Shown here: positions 34,005 to 46,162 of the stretch, in pieces
Layout: every line of letters starts with the position of its first letter
Position numbering within the stretch: the stretch's first letter is position 1
Assembly: GCA_015680905.1 (NCBI GenBank)
Contig: CM027380.1
Span: 55,569,001-55,633,000, forward strand
Source of the DNA: Coptis chinensis
Taxonomy: Eukaryota > Streptophyta > Magnoliopsida > Ranunculales > Ranunculaceae
Reading direction: 5' to 3'
Length of the DNA stretch: 64,000 nt
Notes under the pieces: model-generated
Told to the model about the DNA's origin: nothing
The model's input: the letters and a program-made list of their open reading frames with translations, nothing else
Database searches by the model: none
Program-made: the position numbers and the translations under genes

Positions 34005-36166
34005 AAGTGTCTCAAGTACAATTTTATCTAAATCAAGGGCCTCCGCCTGAAACATCACCAGATTGATCTCATTAATAATGAGTTTACATGCAGAACCCCA
34101 GTGGCAAATTCTTCTTATGGATGAAGACAACTTTATCAAATAAAGAATAGAAACAGAAACATAGACCAGGGCAACTTATAGGCAACGTCATTTTTTTTGG
34201 ACATTTCTTCACCAAAAACAATAGGCACCAACCTAAGAATTGAAGCAGGACTTTTTATTATTCAGGGGCAACAAAACCCCAGATACCTAAGCACATGATA
34301 ATATCGATGACGTACTACATAGCTAAGACAAACAGGGCAACCTCAGCAAATGTAAGAACACCTCAAGTAGTAGCAAACCTAGCTCTGTTCAAAATAGTTC
34401 GGGAGAACATTGTGCTCCCCAATCAACACTTCACCTCCTCTAGGCTTCTCTAAACCCATAATCAGTTTAAGTAAAGTAATTTTTCCACATCCATTTGGGC
34501 CAATGATAGTGATTTTCTCTTCGCTCTGAATTATAAGACTTGCAATGTTAAACAACACCTAGCAACCAAAAGAAAGTGAATTAGTGAATGACTAATGACT
34601 AAAAGAAGGTATGACGCTCAAACAGAATTTGATATTAATTTATCATATCTAGCATGTGTTGCAAGATGCACAACCCACCTTGTCCCCAAAGCCAAATTCT
34701 AGATTTTTCATATGTACAACAAATTTTCCACTTCTTCCCCGCTAAGGAAATCTGATCATTAATTGTTTCCGTTGAAACGGCTTCTCTATTTGCTCCTCTT
34801 CTTGAAGCTTTTCTAGCTTCTGTTATCCACAAAAAAAAACAAAAAAAAAAAAAAAACAAAAAAAACAAAACAAAATTAAGTGTTGGTTGCAATCCACAGA
34901 AGTATGAAACATCACATCTTGACACTAAAAATTGAATGGCATGTCAAGGATATTTAATAATTCTATCTTTTCACTATGAAAAAATTTCAATGATTGTGAT
35001 GTAACAAAAAAAGAAAGTAACATGCAACTTATCTACTTGAGTATAGAATAATAGAAATATACACCAACTCAATGGAGATGGAAGAAATAAAGGAAAGACC
35101 CATTTTATTTGTTTGTAAAATCAGGTTCCCATTTGAATGGTGAGGTTCATAATTTCCACAATGAGAATCCCATGTTATAATAGAATAAATATGTTATAGT
35201 GTTATACTGCATCAGCCCCTACACAATCAATCCCTAGTTATAGTATACTACATTGCTTCCTTCCAACACTTAAGGTTGTCTTGTCAATGCATGAGAAATG
35301 GGATCACCTGCTAAATAAATAGTATGCGAAAGATGTTTTTTTTTTTCATTTTAGAACGTAAATGTAACTTGATGCCATTTCAGTAAAGAGGGTAAAATTT
35401 ATACTAAAACAGTGACAATAAGATATAGCTGCAAAAGAAGATGGTCAAAATACATAGTATCTAAGTAATCTAACAGATGTTTTCAAATTTCCCTTTAGAA
35501 CTTATACAAAACTTCTGAGTTACATTGACACGAACACATGTGTTCGTATTATTCTACACAGATCCGAAGTGTCTGACACATGGCGAAATATCAAAAACTG
35601 AGATATATCACATACAATATGTGTCCGCATTGAATCAGACACGGACACATGGATACCTGTCCGACACGAATTGTTCTTAAAATATGGTGTGTCCATGTAA
35701 CTTAGCAAAACTTAAAGCAGTTCCAAAATAGTTTCGGATATCGTTTGATAATACATGCAATATATTGCTACAGGAAAGATATAGCGGCTCTATGACCTTA
35801 CCAATTGAAGCTAATAAGGATTCCAATTTTAGTTAGCAATGATATGCTTGTGGTATGACTTGAAGTTTAGATAACTCAAATAAATTAAATAACCTTACAC
35901 CACATCTAACCATACCTTCTCTGCAGTAAATGCACGACCAGCGTTTGCTCCAACGCTCAATCGGCTAATTATGTCTCGTGTCTGATCAATTTGCTTCTGC
36001 TGCCTTTCCCATGCAATGTATTATGATTCAAACCATGCTGCTTTTGAAGCAATATACTGAGAACAATTACCAGCATATGTTCTGGATACGCCCATATATG
36101 TCTCTACAATTTTATTACACAGTCGATCGAGGAAAGCCTTGTCAGGAGATATGATGACCATTGTAA
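34005..36166 (-). pseudogene. ABCF-type ATP-binding protein gene fragment, four exons
   Basis: The minus-strand exons are collinear with plant ABCF proteins (best resemblance ABCF5-like). 36166-35916 has MVIISPDKAFLDRLCNKIVE and QQKQIDQTRDIISRLSVGAN, with a TAA in place of a Gln codon. 34819-34679 has KLEKLQEEEQIEKPFQRKQ, with a TAG in place of Glu. 34558-34379 has [20 protein letters not shown] and [12 protein letters not shown], ending in TAG at the donor. 34046-34005 has AEALDLDKIVLET. ABCF proteins are soluble twin-ATPase translation factors. The Walker A Ser is Ile (GCGKIT), which would disable nucleotide binding. The first and last exons are absent. Confidence 0.88.
35518..35702. repeat. 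Small foldback repeat in the ABCF intron
   Basis: The ends AGTTACATTGACAC and the complement AGTTACATGGACAC form terminal inverted repeats of a 185-bp unit. It contains several GTGTCCGACACG-like words. It lies in the intron between the 36166 and 34819 exons. Confidence 0.5.
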
Positions 36167-36569
36167 CTTGAATTTTGTGGACTTAAGTGGGGCGGGTGGG
36201 TGTTCTTTTGGTTCTTGAGCAGGCGAGAAGAGAGGAATAAGATCAATTCGACCGATTGAAATCCGAAGTAAGGAAAGAGACAATTAGGGATATATGTTTT
36301 TTTTTTTTGGCTTTCAGTTTTAGTTTTTTTTTAAAAGAGAGCAAAGTAGGGGAGATTTGGGAGAGAGAAACGGGTGCATAAGAAGGAAGAAGAAGAAGAT
36401 AAGAAGAGAGAGACGGTTGGTTGCCTTCCATTTAATTTCGGAATAAATGGTATTTATTTGGCAATTATTGAAGGTAAGCCGCGAACTATTGAATAAGGGC
36501 GTATAGTTGATTTCCAACCTGAATTTACACATACGTCCTTAAGTGATTATGTAATATTAAGGGTATAGA
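36167..36569. other. CT-rich leader-like sequence at the Helitron 5' side
   Basis: On the minus strand 36440-36330 is rich in CTTCTT, like a plant 5' UTR, and may come from a captured promoter/leader. No continuous coding frame joins it to the ABCF exon. Confidence 0.35.
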
Positions 36570-37757
36570 TGGTATTAAATTTTGAAATGACAAAATAGTC
36601 CTTTTTAAAGGTATTGAATAATTGATTTTAATATTTTATCAAGGGTATTTGATGGTAGAAAAAAGGCTGGTTCAATTTAAATGTCCATGTTAATTATGGT
36701 ATACTCTACTAATTGAGATTCATATGATTTTAACTTTCATGTATTGACCTATTCAAATTTTCCTCAACATAGTTCCATCAGTTTGTTCAAGTTCACCGTT
36801 ACACCATTTTCTTACATTTTATATAATGTTACAGTTTTGGCACTAACTTTATCTATTGTTGATGGGAATATACGCCTTCGCAGGTTAGAAACTACCATTT
36901 TTTGACTAATCTAAAAAGTTGGGGTAAATTTGGTTATGAAAGTGATTCGACTGTTGGGAATATAAGTGAATGCTGATAAACTTGGGGTTGATTCACATTC
37001 CATTGCTTTTTCTCCTGACGACCATGTGGAAATCCATAGGTAATAATCTCCTGTTATAATGCTTTGTTTTTCTAGATTGTGGTAACCCTTTTGAATCCCC
37101 CAAATATTACCCCTGTCATATTTTCTCCTTATTGTTATGAACTTTACATGACCTTTTTTGTTTCTCCTTTTTCCCAAGGTTGTTAATAACCTTATTTGGC
37201 AATCACTGCATACGTGGTTAATAAGTTATATTCTTATTGTTTAATTATAATTTAACTTAGAGTTTGTTTTCAGGTCATCTTTATTTTAACATGGTATATC
37301 TCTCTTTATTCAAATAAGGATTATCTATGCTGTTGTGGTGAATGGATTAATTATTTTTTATAAAGGGGTAGTGGTCGAGTTGGATTACATTTTGTTATGT
37401 ATCTAATCTTAGTATGACATTGTATAAATTTCACTTGAATTGCACATATCACTTCTCAATACATTTTACAAATTACTTGGAAAGTTTTGACCATGGCATC
37501 TCTATGTTTCTTTGGAAAGTTATGGTTGTTTACGTTAACATTTTTTTAACAATTAAGCTTCCATTGAAACGTCGTTGATAGTGGAAATTTAAGCTATTTT
37601 TTTTGTTATTGCAACTCTTTCCAATTTTATTACCAACATATATAATGTACTTAGTATTATTTGAATTATTGCTAAAAAGAAATACATTGCATAGTGAGTG
37701 ATATTTATAGGTGTTCAAGATGATATTAGTGAAGGGTTCGTACCGCTATTCTAATAG
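36570..37757. other. Unassigned AT-rich DNA left of the Tat element
   Basis: No gene recognised. It is continuous with 47061 onward once the Tat element and one GAAAT are removed. Confidence 0.5.
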
Positions 37758-37762
37758 GAAAT
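37758..37762. other. Target-site duplication, left copy (GAAAT)
   Basis: GAAAT precedes the LTR TG at 37763 and is repeated at 47056-47060 after the 3' LTR. Confidence 0.9.
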
Positions 37763-38065
37763 TGTAGTGGTAGTATGGGGGCCCGAAGTGTCAAAGGGAG
37801 GATACGCCCGAGTCAACGAAAGGTATTGAGCATGTTCTGGGATCAATGCTAAGGCACATGGTGTGATCACGGAAACCACACACTCGGAGAAGGAGACCCT
37901 TGAGATGGAAGGGCAGGTGGAAGGCCCGGATGGAGTAAGAAACCGATATAAAGAGAAAGAGAAGAAAAAAGGGGGGAGGAGGGGAGTGGAGGCCATCGAG
38001 AAGAGAGAGGGAATAGGGCTTCAAGATCTAGGGAATAGTATGATAACAAGGTGTGAGTTGTAACA
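37763..38065 (+). repeat. 5' LTR of the Tat element
   Basis: It starts TGTAGTGGTAGTATGGGGGC and ends GTGAGTTGTAACA. It matches 46738-47055 with small indels. ATATAAAGAGAAAG near 37945 is a plausible TATA region. Confidence 0.92.
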
Positions 38066-38067
38066 TT

Positions 38068-38085
38068 TGGCGCCGTGTGGGGAGC
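38068..38085 (+). promoter_or_regulatory. Primer-binding site of the Tat element
   Basis: TGGCGCCGTGTGGGGAGC begins two bases after the LTR. The first eight bases fit the 3' end of tRNA-Asp as in Tat/Athila elements, and the remainder deviates. Confidence 0.7.
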
Positions 38086-38289
38086 GTGGAAATGGCACCA
38101 AAAGAAGGCGGCGGGTAGACCTCGGAAGGTAAGAGTCTTAGAACAAATACGAAGCGGGCGGTGGAGGAAAGGGAAGAGGGGAGGGAAGGGGGAAGAAGAA
38201 GAAGCTCGGCTTATATGCGGGGAAGAGATTGAAAGGCGAGGGAAGAAAATGAGGAGCTGAGAAGAGAAAGAGAGGAGTAAGGAGGAGTC

Positions 38290-39650
38290 CGGGGAAGAGA
38301 GAGGGGAGGAATCAGAGAACGAAAAGGCGGAAGATGAGGAGGAACAGGGACCGACACTGGTAGACAACCCGGTGACAGGATTAACAATGGAGCAAGTCCA
38401 ACAAATGATAAACAATGACCGGGAGGCGAATCTTCTGCAAAGCGAAAGTTCAAAGCGGGTGCGGCGGTCGGTGGTGGCGGGGCCTGAGCATAAACCGGCT
38501 GGCAGAATCGCGATATGGACCGAGGTGCCAAAACGCTTCAATCAGCCAAGATTCGAGAGATCTGACGGAGCAGGGAGACCCGGCAGATCACATCCATCAC
38601 TTTCGGCAACAGATGCCTCTCGGCAAGCGCGAGTAACGATAATGCGGTGTATGATGTTCCGGCGATCTTAAAGGGGGCTTCCGACCCGGTACTATCGGTT
38701 GCCGTCAAGGAGCATAACCAATTTCAAGAGTTGGAGCAAGCATTTGTTGATCACTTTATACATCGAAGAGGAGGGTGGTAGACATCAGCGGCCTTATTTA
38801 ATGTCGGACAAAGGTCCGCCCGAATCGCGGGGAGTATCTATGTCGCTTCAAGGTGGAAACACTTAAAGTGGAAAATTTGGATGAAAGGGCCGGTAATAAT
38901 AAGCGTTCGAGAGGGCTACGACCGAGGGGACGGCGATACATCGATCTGTGGCGAAGAATGAGATTGCAACATTGCACGAGAGCTATATCCGCGGGTAGAA
39001 GTATATCGATCTGAGGACACTATGCAGAAAGGACTCAAAGAGGGAGCCAAGGTAGTTACATGGTAGAAAAAGGAAAGGGCCGCAGAAAAGCGGAGAGAAA
39101 GGCGAGGTGGGGAGAGGTACCGGTCGATCATCCGCGGCCGGGAGGAAGAGAAATGGCGCGCAGAGAGCAGAGGGAGAAAAGGCCATACCGCGAGGTAGAA
39201 CAAGTGCCCTTAACGAGACCGTTGAGCGAGATACTTCCGTTGATAAAAAACGTGCCAGGATATGAAGGGCCGCGAACATTTCCTGCCGAAATGCCTGACA
39301 AGCCATACTGCGAATATCACCAGGTGCACAATCATGGAACAAACGACTGCTATGCCTTAAAGTGGTTAGTTCAGAGGTTAGTTGAGAAGGGAGTGATAAG
39401 GGAGTTCGTAGCGGAACCACAAAATAGGGAGCCGGTGCCCAACGCAGGAAGAATATTGGGGACCATAAATGTTATCTTTAGTGGGGAAGCACTGAGTCAC
39501 AATGCCCACCGGGATAAGGTCAGGAGGACAGCGAGCATTCAACAAGTCAATGAGTCCCACCGAGGGCAGAGATACGGCACGGCTGACGAGCGGGGAAGAG
39601 AGGATTGCCTTTTCCAGTGCAGACCTCCGAACCGTGGATACTCCACATGA
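38290..39650 (+). pseudogene. Tat gag
   Basis: Pieces in shifting frames include MTGLTMEQVQQMINNDREAN (38372), NQPRFERSDGAGRP changing frame to DHIHHFRQQMPLGKRE (about 38588-38636), and QFQELEQAFVDHFIHRRGGW near 38720. The open piece 39060-39650 carries CEYHQVHNHGTNDC (C-x2-H-x4-H-x4-C, about 39310), the knuckle variant of Tat gags, followed by LVQRLVEKGVIREFV. Gag forms the particle and binds RNA. Several frame breaks prevent an intact product. Confidence 0.82.
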
Positions 39651-40122
39651 AGATGCGCTAGTCATCACGGTAGCAATGGGTAATTATGTGGTCAAAAGGG
39701 TCCTGATTGACTGTGGCAGCGCCGTGGATTTGCTATTCAAGGGAGCTCTTGAGGAGATGGGGATAGACCTGGGGCAACTACGACCCCCGCGGACCAGTTT
39801 GTATGGGTTCAATGGTAGCGTCACGGAGCTTATGGGTGAACTTTTGCTACCGGTAATGATGGGTCCGGTGACGGTGTTCTCGAGATTTATGGTGGTCGAC
39901 TCCCATTCCCAATACAACGCGATCCTGGGGAGGAGATGGATACATGAGATGAGAGCGGTACCCTCGACCTATTATCAAGTCATACGCTTCCCGACCCCTA
40001 TAGGAACATACGAGGTCCGCGGAGATCAGGTGACCTCCAAGAACAGTCACCAGAACACAATTAAGAGGATGTCCCGCGAACCGATATGTGGACCGGTGAA
40101 CCCTAGGGAGAGGTCAGCATAG
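39640..40122 (+). pseudogene. Tat retropepsin-like protease
   Basis: The 206-codon frame 39502-40122 continues from gag in another frame. It contains HEDALVITVAMGNYVVKRVL, the active-site block LIDCGSAVDLLF (D-C-G where D-S/T-G is usual, about 39706), then FMVVDSHSQYNAILGRRWIH, the flap-side strand of Ty3/gypsy aspartic proteases. The enzyme would cut the polyprotein. This domain is open throughout, but D-C-G is unusual and may be inactive. Confidence 0.8.
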
Positions 40123-40197
40123 CAATTATAGTACGGGGCCGTGGAAGGGGCGGAGGAGGCCGCGATGGTTCCAAAGACTTAAGATGAAACGGAAATA

Positions 40198-40990
40198 GTG
40201 AACCTGGGAGAGGGCAGAGAGGAGAAGTTGACGTCGATTGGATCGAGACTGATGGACGAATGGAAGGATAAGTTGGTGCAATGTTTGGTGGATAACAAGG
40301 ACGTATTCACCTGGGGGATAGAGGATGTTACAGGCTTAGATCCTGGATTTGCATGTTATCGCTTACATATGAGGGAGGACGCAAAGCCAGTGAGACAGAA
40401 GATGAGGGGAATGAGAACTAAATACGCGGAAGGGATCCGGGAAGAGGTTGCGGACTAAAAAAGTCAGGGAGGGATCATGGAGTTCACGGAATGGTACATC
40501 TAATATAGTCGCGGTTCCAAAGAAAAATGGGAAGATGCTAATGTGTGTTGACTTCACGGGGCGTAAACACAGGTGTCAGAAGGGCGAGTTATCTATGCCA
40601 TGAGTGGACGAATTGGTAGACAGGATAGCAGGATTCAGCATATTCTCATTTATGGATGCGTCCATGGGGTACAACTAGGTTGCGATGTATGGACCTGATC
40701 AGGAGAAGACCTCATTCGTGGTAGAAGGAGGCACATACTGCTATACGAGGATGCCATTTGGGTTGAAGAATGCAGGGGCTACATTCCAGCGGTTGGGAGA
40801 GAAAATGTTTGAGGGCAAGATTCAAAGGGGCATCAAGATATACATCGATGATATGGTGGAGAAAAGCATGTCAGAACTAGAGCACCTGGAGGGGTTGAAG
40901 GAGACGTTCAGATACTGTGGGTCCACAATTTGAAACTCAATCCAGAGAAATGCACATTTGGAGTCACCCAGGGGAAATTTACGGGGTACA
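40198..40990 (+). pseudogene. Tat reverse transcriptase
   Basis: The N-terminal linker reads NKDVFTWGIEDVTGLDPGFA and KPVRQKMRGMRTKYAEGIRE. After a stop and frame changes come AVPKKNGKMLMCVDF, FMDASMGYN, TRMPFGLKNAGATFQRLGEK and the catalytic YIDDMVEKS (about 40840-40866). The last is the Y-x-D-D motif in the form usual for Tat RTs. At least three stops interrupt it. Confidence 0.85.
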
Positions 40991-41162
40991 TTGTGACACA
41001 GTAGGGGAATAGAGGCAAACCCGAAGCAGATAAGATCATTTGGTGGAGATGCCATCACCACAGAACGATGAAAGAGGAGCGGCGGTTGGCAAGGTAGAGT
41101 CGCGGCTCTAAAACAGATTCATCTCAAAGTCATCCGACAAATGTAGGCGGCTGTGTCATCGG

Positions 41163-41534
41163 TTGAGGAACACAACAGATTTCAAATGGACAGCCGGAGT
41201 CGCGAAGAAGAGGCATTCGAGGGGCTTTAAGAGGTATCCGGAGGAAACACCATTGTTGTTGTCGGCCCGGAGTGGGAGAAAAGTTATTTTGTACACAGGT
41301 GTCACAGATTATGCAATCAGCTCGGTCCTCGTCCGGGTAGTGGATAAAGTAGAAAGACCAGTGTACTTCCAGAGCAAGACCTTATTAGACGCAGAGACTA
41401 GGTATAGTCGAGTAGAGAAGTACACCCTAGCCTTGGAGTTCTCTGCCCTAAAGCTGAAACCCTATTTCGAAGCCCACGTAGTAATTGTGGTAACCAACTT
41501 GCCTCTCAAGCAGGCTCTGAGGGCAGAAAAATGA
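41163..41534 (+). pseudogene. Tat RNase H (first domain)
   Basis: An open 123-codon piece has VILYTGVTDYAISSVLVRVV, VYFQSKTLLDAETRYSRVEK and ALEFSALKLKPYFEAH. These are the RT-linked RNase H strands of Ty3/gypsy; the first catalytic region reads TGVTD, where the usual pattern is L-x-SD. It normally removes the RNA template. Connection to the RT is lost through stops. Confidence 0.8.
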
Positions 41535-41719
41535 AGGAGAATGCTGAAATGGGCTGTGATGCTTAGTTCATATGAGATTCAGTATCAAGTTAGGACGGCA
41601 GAGAAGGCTCGAGGCGTGGGGGATTCTTGGTCGAGTTCCTGAGAGGATCCTAACGGGGGAGGAGATGGTTTGGGAGAGAGAGAAGAGGAACTGGATTGTC
41701 GAACCCATGGGATGTGCGG

Positions 41720-41945
41720 AGCGGTTGGAGGGTGTTTGCCGATGGATCGGCAACGGATGCAGGCAGCGGAATAGTTGTGGTACTGGTCACTCTGGAGAAC
41801 AATAGGTTAGAGTAGACGATGAAATTGGGCTTCGTAGCATCAAATAACGAGGTGGAATATGAAGGCGGTGATCGCGAGGCATGAGAATGGCGATGGACAC
41901 GGGCGTGAAGGAACTCATTTTGTATACTCAGACTCAATTTGGTGG
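41720..41945 (+). pseudogene. Tat second (additional) RNase H domain
   Basis: In the frame beginning VFADGSATDAGSGIVVVL, followed by FVASNNEVEYE, the layout DGS..GAGIV and A-x-NNEAEY-E matches an autonomous RNase HI-type fold. Among plant LTR elements this extra domain is the hallmark of Tat. It sits, as expected, between the first RNase H and the integrase. Broken frames at both ends. Confidence 0.75.
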
Positions 41946-42339
41946 TATGCGGCGAATGGAGGGTTTGGCGGCTAGATGTCCTAGAATGGCAAGGTATTTG
42001 GGAGTCCTGAGGCGTGGGCCTTGAAGTTTGACCAAATCCGATTCATCCATCTGAGCGAGGGGGAGAATCGCCCGCGCCGATGCTCGGCTGCACGTGGCGC
42101 CGCCATTCGAGTGCGAAGAAAGGACAATCAAGATAAGGAATTGAAGCGGGACCGAGTACGAGGAAAGATTGGAGGTAATGATCACGGCGGAGGGAGACGA
42201 GGGATGGATGGGACCTTTCAAGCAGTTCTTGGAAGGGGTGGAGGTGACCGACCCTAGAGAAAGGCGGAGATTGGAACAGGCATCGCGGAGATACACACTG
42301 ATTCGAGGAGAATTATATTGAAGGAACTTCAACGGGCCT

Positions 42340-43437
42340 TTGTTGAAATGTTTGGGGCCGAAGCTGGCTCAAGAGGTGCTCAGTGAGATGCATGAAGGAG
42401 ACTGCGGGAGCCATTCAGCGGGCCGGACAACGGTGCACAGGTTGTTAACACAAGGTTACTTTTGGCCGCACATGAAAAGAGATGCTGTGGAATTAGCCAG
42501 AAAGTGTGAGAAATGTCAAAGATTCTCTCAACTAATATGGGCCCCAGCAGAGCCGCTGCACTGTGTATCTAGCCCATGGCCATTTGCAATGTGGGCCCTT
42601 GACATAGTGGGACCATTGCCAACGGCCAGAGGTAAGAGGAGGTTTCTTTTGGTCGCGACGGACTACTTTACAAAGTGGATCGAGGCCGTGCCTCTGCAAT
42701 TGGTAAAGGAGGTCCAAGTAATCAAGTTCTTGTGGGAGAACATTATTTGCCGTTTCGGGTTGCCTTATGCTATCATTGCAGATAATGGAACGCAGTTCAC
42801 GGGATCAAGAGTTAAGAGCTTTCTACAGGCCTATCATGTGAAGCAGGGATTCGGCCCGCATACAACCCCCGGGCAATGGGGCAGGCGAGAATCCTCCAAC
42901 AAGACCATACTAAACAATCTCAAGAGAAAACCGGAGAGCAAAAGAAGGGTCCCGGGCGGCGACGAGCTCAATCATGTACTATAGGAATATCGGACGACTC
43001 CGCGGACCACTACAATGGAGACCCCCTTTTCGTTAGCATATGGTGTGAAGGCCGTGATACAAGTAACCGGGGGCGGCGACTACTAGAACCTTAGCCATCG
43101 AGGATGGCTCAAACCGGGCATCCTTGCGGAGATATGAATCTAGCGGAGGAAAGAAGAGACACACGCTAGCGCGGGACTAGAAAGAGTACCATCGCCGCCT
43201 CAACGGCAAAGACAACAAGAAGGTGAAGCTAAGGAGCTTTAAGGTGGGAGACAAGGTACTCGGGCGGTGACCCCCAACACAAGAAAGTGGCGAGGGAAAG
43301 TTGGGTCCAACATGGGAGGGGCCTTATGTGGTGGTTGAGGTGGGAGGATCGGGCACCTACGGGTTCTGCGGACCTTGGAAAGGAAAACGGTTGAAAAACC
43401 GTGGAATGTAAGGCTGCTAAAAAAATTTCATGAGTAA
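42340..43437 (+). pseudogene. Tat integrase
   Basis: The 214-codon piece contains the HHCC zinc domain (HEGDCGSHSAGRTTVHRLLT with CEKCQRF) and the core aspartates in ALDIVGPLP and IIADNGTQFTG. The glutamate segment near 42890 is scrambled (GQWGRRESSNKTILNN). Downstream, frames around 43240-43437 give KLGPTWEGPYVVVEVGGSGT and PWNVRLLKKFHE, the C-terminal domain, ending at the stop near 43437. Integrase would insert the cDNA. This copy is dead because of the missing Glu context and stops. Confidence 0.82.
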
Positions 43438-44026
43438 ATGTAATGGGAGTGGCTGTAAACTGCATGAGCTAGTTGTACATATATAAAACCTTAGCACTTT
43501 TGAGATGAGTAATGTCGCATGAATTTTTACTGCCTTCATAGTAAAGGGAATGGAAGGGGGGAGCCTTCCAAGGACAAGAGGTCTAGAACTCAGTCGGGGC
43601 AAAAAGAGTTGTCCACGACGGGTGCGAAATCACACACGAGCCAGGGCGAGTGTAGTCACCCCGGACAAGATGTGAGATGCCTGCAAGAGGAAGCGAAGAG
43701 GCTTCCTCTCACCACGGACAAGGGGTCCGACATGTGGAGAGAGGGAGGGCGGGGCCCCGATCTTAACATGGGGCAAAGGGAGCGAGTGCTCCCGACCAAA
43801 CAGGTGAAAACGATGATAGAGGTTCACTACTGCTAAAGCCACGCAGGTATCGGGTACCGACAAGAGAACTTGGAATTCACAAAGACAAAATATAAGATAA
43901 ATACCAAAATCAGTTATCCTCAACCAGAGGGAGTAAAAATCAAACGAAATGTATCAGAAGTATTACAGATTACAACAAAAGAAGCCTGGCCAGGACACAA
44001 AACAAGCCACTTCAAGCGAAACCCAT
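43438..44026 (+). other. Tat spacer between integrase and antisense gene
   Basis: The spacer has repeated phrases around GGACAAG and GGGGCAAA (43560-43800) but no gene. Confidence 0.5.
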
Positions 44027-46162
44027 TTAAACATTTTCATGTATCACTGACTCGGCGGCTTCTCCTATGACGGCATCCGCAGCAGCGTCTATCACCCCGA
44101 CCACTAAGACAGCGGCCTCATCGACCACTTTGGGTAGATGCAGGAGGTGGTACAACAACAACCTCGCGGGGGGCAATGGCGAAACTTCAGGAAAAAGCCG
44201 CCCATCTTTGATCAGCCGCTCATGCTCCTCCTTGATCTTCTTGGCTACTCTCTTGTCTGCCTAGGCACGGAAGTAATCCTGGAGCTCATCCATGTCGGTG
44301 TCGTGCTGCCTATGGAGGGCCGCCATTTCAGCTTGGTGCTTCTCAGAGAGGGAGGCCAGAGCGGCGGTATGCTGCGCTAGGAGGGTTTCCCGCTGATTAC
44401 TCAGGCGGTCATTAACTTTATCCATGTAAGCAAGGTGGGGGCCTCCGCAGTCTTCAACTTGTCCTGTGCCCTGAGCGTCTCTAAGTCCGCGGCCGCGTTT
44501 TTCTACTCCAGGCGGGCAACGTCACCATCCAGCTGGTCGATCCTTGCCCTTGCACCAAAAAGGCCTCGGATCATATAAGAGATGTCCAAGCTCATCTGAA
44601 AAGAAGCAACGGTAGTTAGAATATTCAGTGGGAGGAAGGGAAGACACCCAGTAAGAGGGGGAGAGTACCTTCTCCCAACCAGTGTAAAATGAGGTTCGGT
44701 GAGAGTCAAACGTTCCCCCGTCAGCATATGCCATGTCTCTAGGAAGATGAGACCCGTAGAACAGAGAAGAGGCCATGGCGGCGTTGTCCAAGGCCGAATC
44801 GCGGATGTTGAGAGTGCGGTTTCGAACCTTGAAGGTGGGGCAGAAAGTAGGAATGGGCTCAGTGCCCCTCCTTTCAGAGCGGGGGGCCACCTCCTTCCCA
44901 GGCTGCTGCTCGGCACGAGAGGGAGCAATAGGGTGGTCGGTGGGCTGATGGGCGGGGTCCTCTTCAGACGCAGAAGTCCGCGGACATTTAGACGCCGGGG
45001 GAGGAGAGGATTGAGCCACAGCTGTAGGGATAACAACGGATACCTCATCATCTGAGTCACTGTCGAAGAGCTTACGCTTGTGGGCGCCCATGTCGGAATG
45101 GGGAGAAGTGGTAGAGAGTGAATGAGGAGAAGAGTATTGATCTTCCCAAGTGGTCAGGGACCGATAAGGGTGAGGGTCAACGGAATGAGGTGGGAAGCGG
45201 GAGGATGAGGTGGGGACGAACGGCTGTGGTGGCGGGGAGGCTTTCTTGGAATGGCGCTTCTTCTTGGGAGGGGGTGTATCCCGAGCCTTTCTCTCTTTGG
45301 GCGGTGGGGGGCGATAAAAAGGGAAACAATATTTTCCGATAAGTTTGGTTGAGGATCGAGAAAAGGAGAAGTAAGCGTGATGACGTGGTCAATCCCTAGT
45401 ACCGCAGATTGTTCCGGTCCCAGGTCGCGAATCTTCCGAAGGGTGGTGGAAAAGAAATTATCATAGGGCTGTGACTTCGAGTCCGGACGCCAACCTATAA
45501 AAGAAACGGTCAAGTCAGAGGGTTGAACAAAAGACCTATACCAAGGGGATTAGTAGAGAGGCAGACTCACCGCTGGGGAGAAAAGCCAGGTGATTAAGGT
45601 TCAAGTTGGGAGGAAGATCCACGGATAGAAAGTTCCCAGAGATGTAAAGAGGGTAATGGTGCCACAACTTGTCCGAGGAGGTGACACGGAGTATGAAGTG
45701 CTGCTTTCTAGGTCGAACGCAGAAAGAATGGTATCCCACGCTGACATCCTTGGTGCTCTTTTTTATGTAAAATGGCGATCATGTGTCATTTATTTTGAGG
45801 ACTTGGACCCGGTTGTAGTGGTTCGCAGCATACATAACCCTCCAGAAATTGCCAATGCCTTGGCAAGGAGGGATGTTGAAGTGATTGCACACCTCGATGT
45901 CAAGACGGGTGAGGGGCAAATGGAGGCCGGCTACAATCTGCCCTACCGTGGCAACTAGACAGCCCGGCTTGTAGGGAACCAAGTGAGGGTAGTAGGTTAA
46001 GCCTGGGACATGTTCTAAGATGACGTAAGCGGGTATGCCGTAAGCCGCCTTAACAGCTTCGAGATTAGGTCGACGGCCTGGGCGGGGGCGGCGGAAGGGC
46101 AAAGGGGCGTCCAGAGGTGGAAGGAGCCCCGATTTGGTCGGGGTGGGGTGGGGAGGCGACAC
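44027..46162 (-). pseudogene. Antisense, intron-containing gene carried by the Tat element
   Basis: A minus-strand reading starts near 46162 (MSPPHPTPTKSG). Exon 1 (to 45571) contains GLHLPLTRLDIEVCNHFNIP and YHSFCVRPRKQHFILRV, resembling the N-terminus of the putative gypsy-type transposase family (Transposase_28), with one in-frame TGA at 45779-45781. A 76-base GTGAGT..TATAG intron (45570-45495) restores the frame to WRPDSKSQPYDNFF. Then come a basic NLS-like run (PPPKKKRHSKK), MGAHKRKLFDSDSDDEVSVV, and a second intron (GTACTC..TTTTCAG, about 44668-44597). Last is a coiled-coil tail (RARIDQLDGDVARLE, HQAEMAALHRQHDTDMDEL) ending at TAA 44027-44029. The product and role are unknown; antisense extra ORFs are known in some Tat elements. 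Confidence 0.65.

Noticed and set aside
37867-38541. Long minus-strand frame of 224 codons over the Tat 5' LTR and leader
   Set aside because: It runs antisense across the LTR, primer site and gag start. It is Ser/Pro/Leu-rich as expected from a complementary GA-rich strand. No domain is seen, so it is a compositional shadow.
38916-39420. Minus-strand frames opposite Tat gag
   Set aside because: They are antisense to the gag knuckle frame, overlap each other in two frames and have no recognisable motif.
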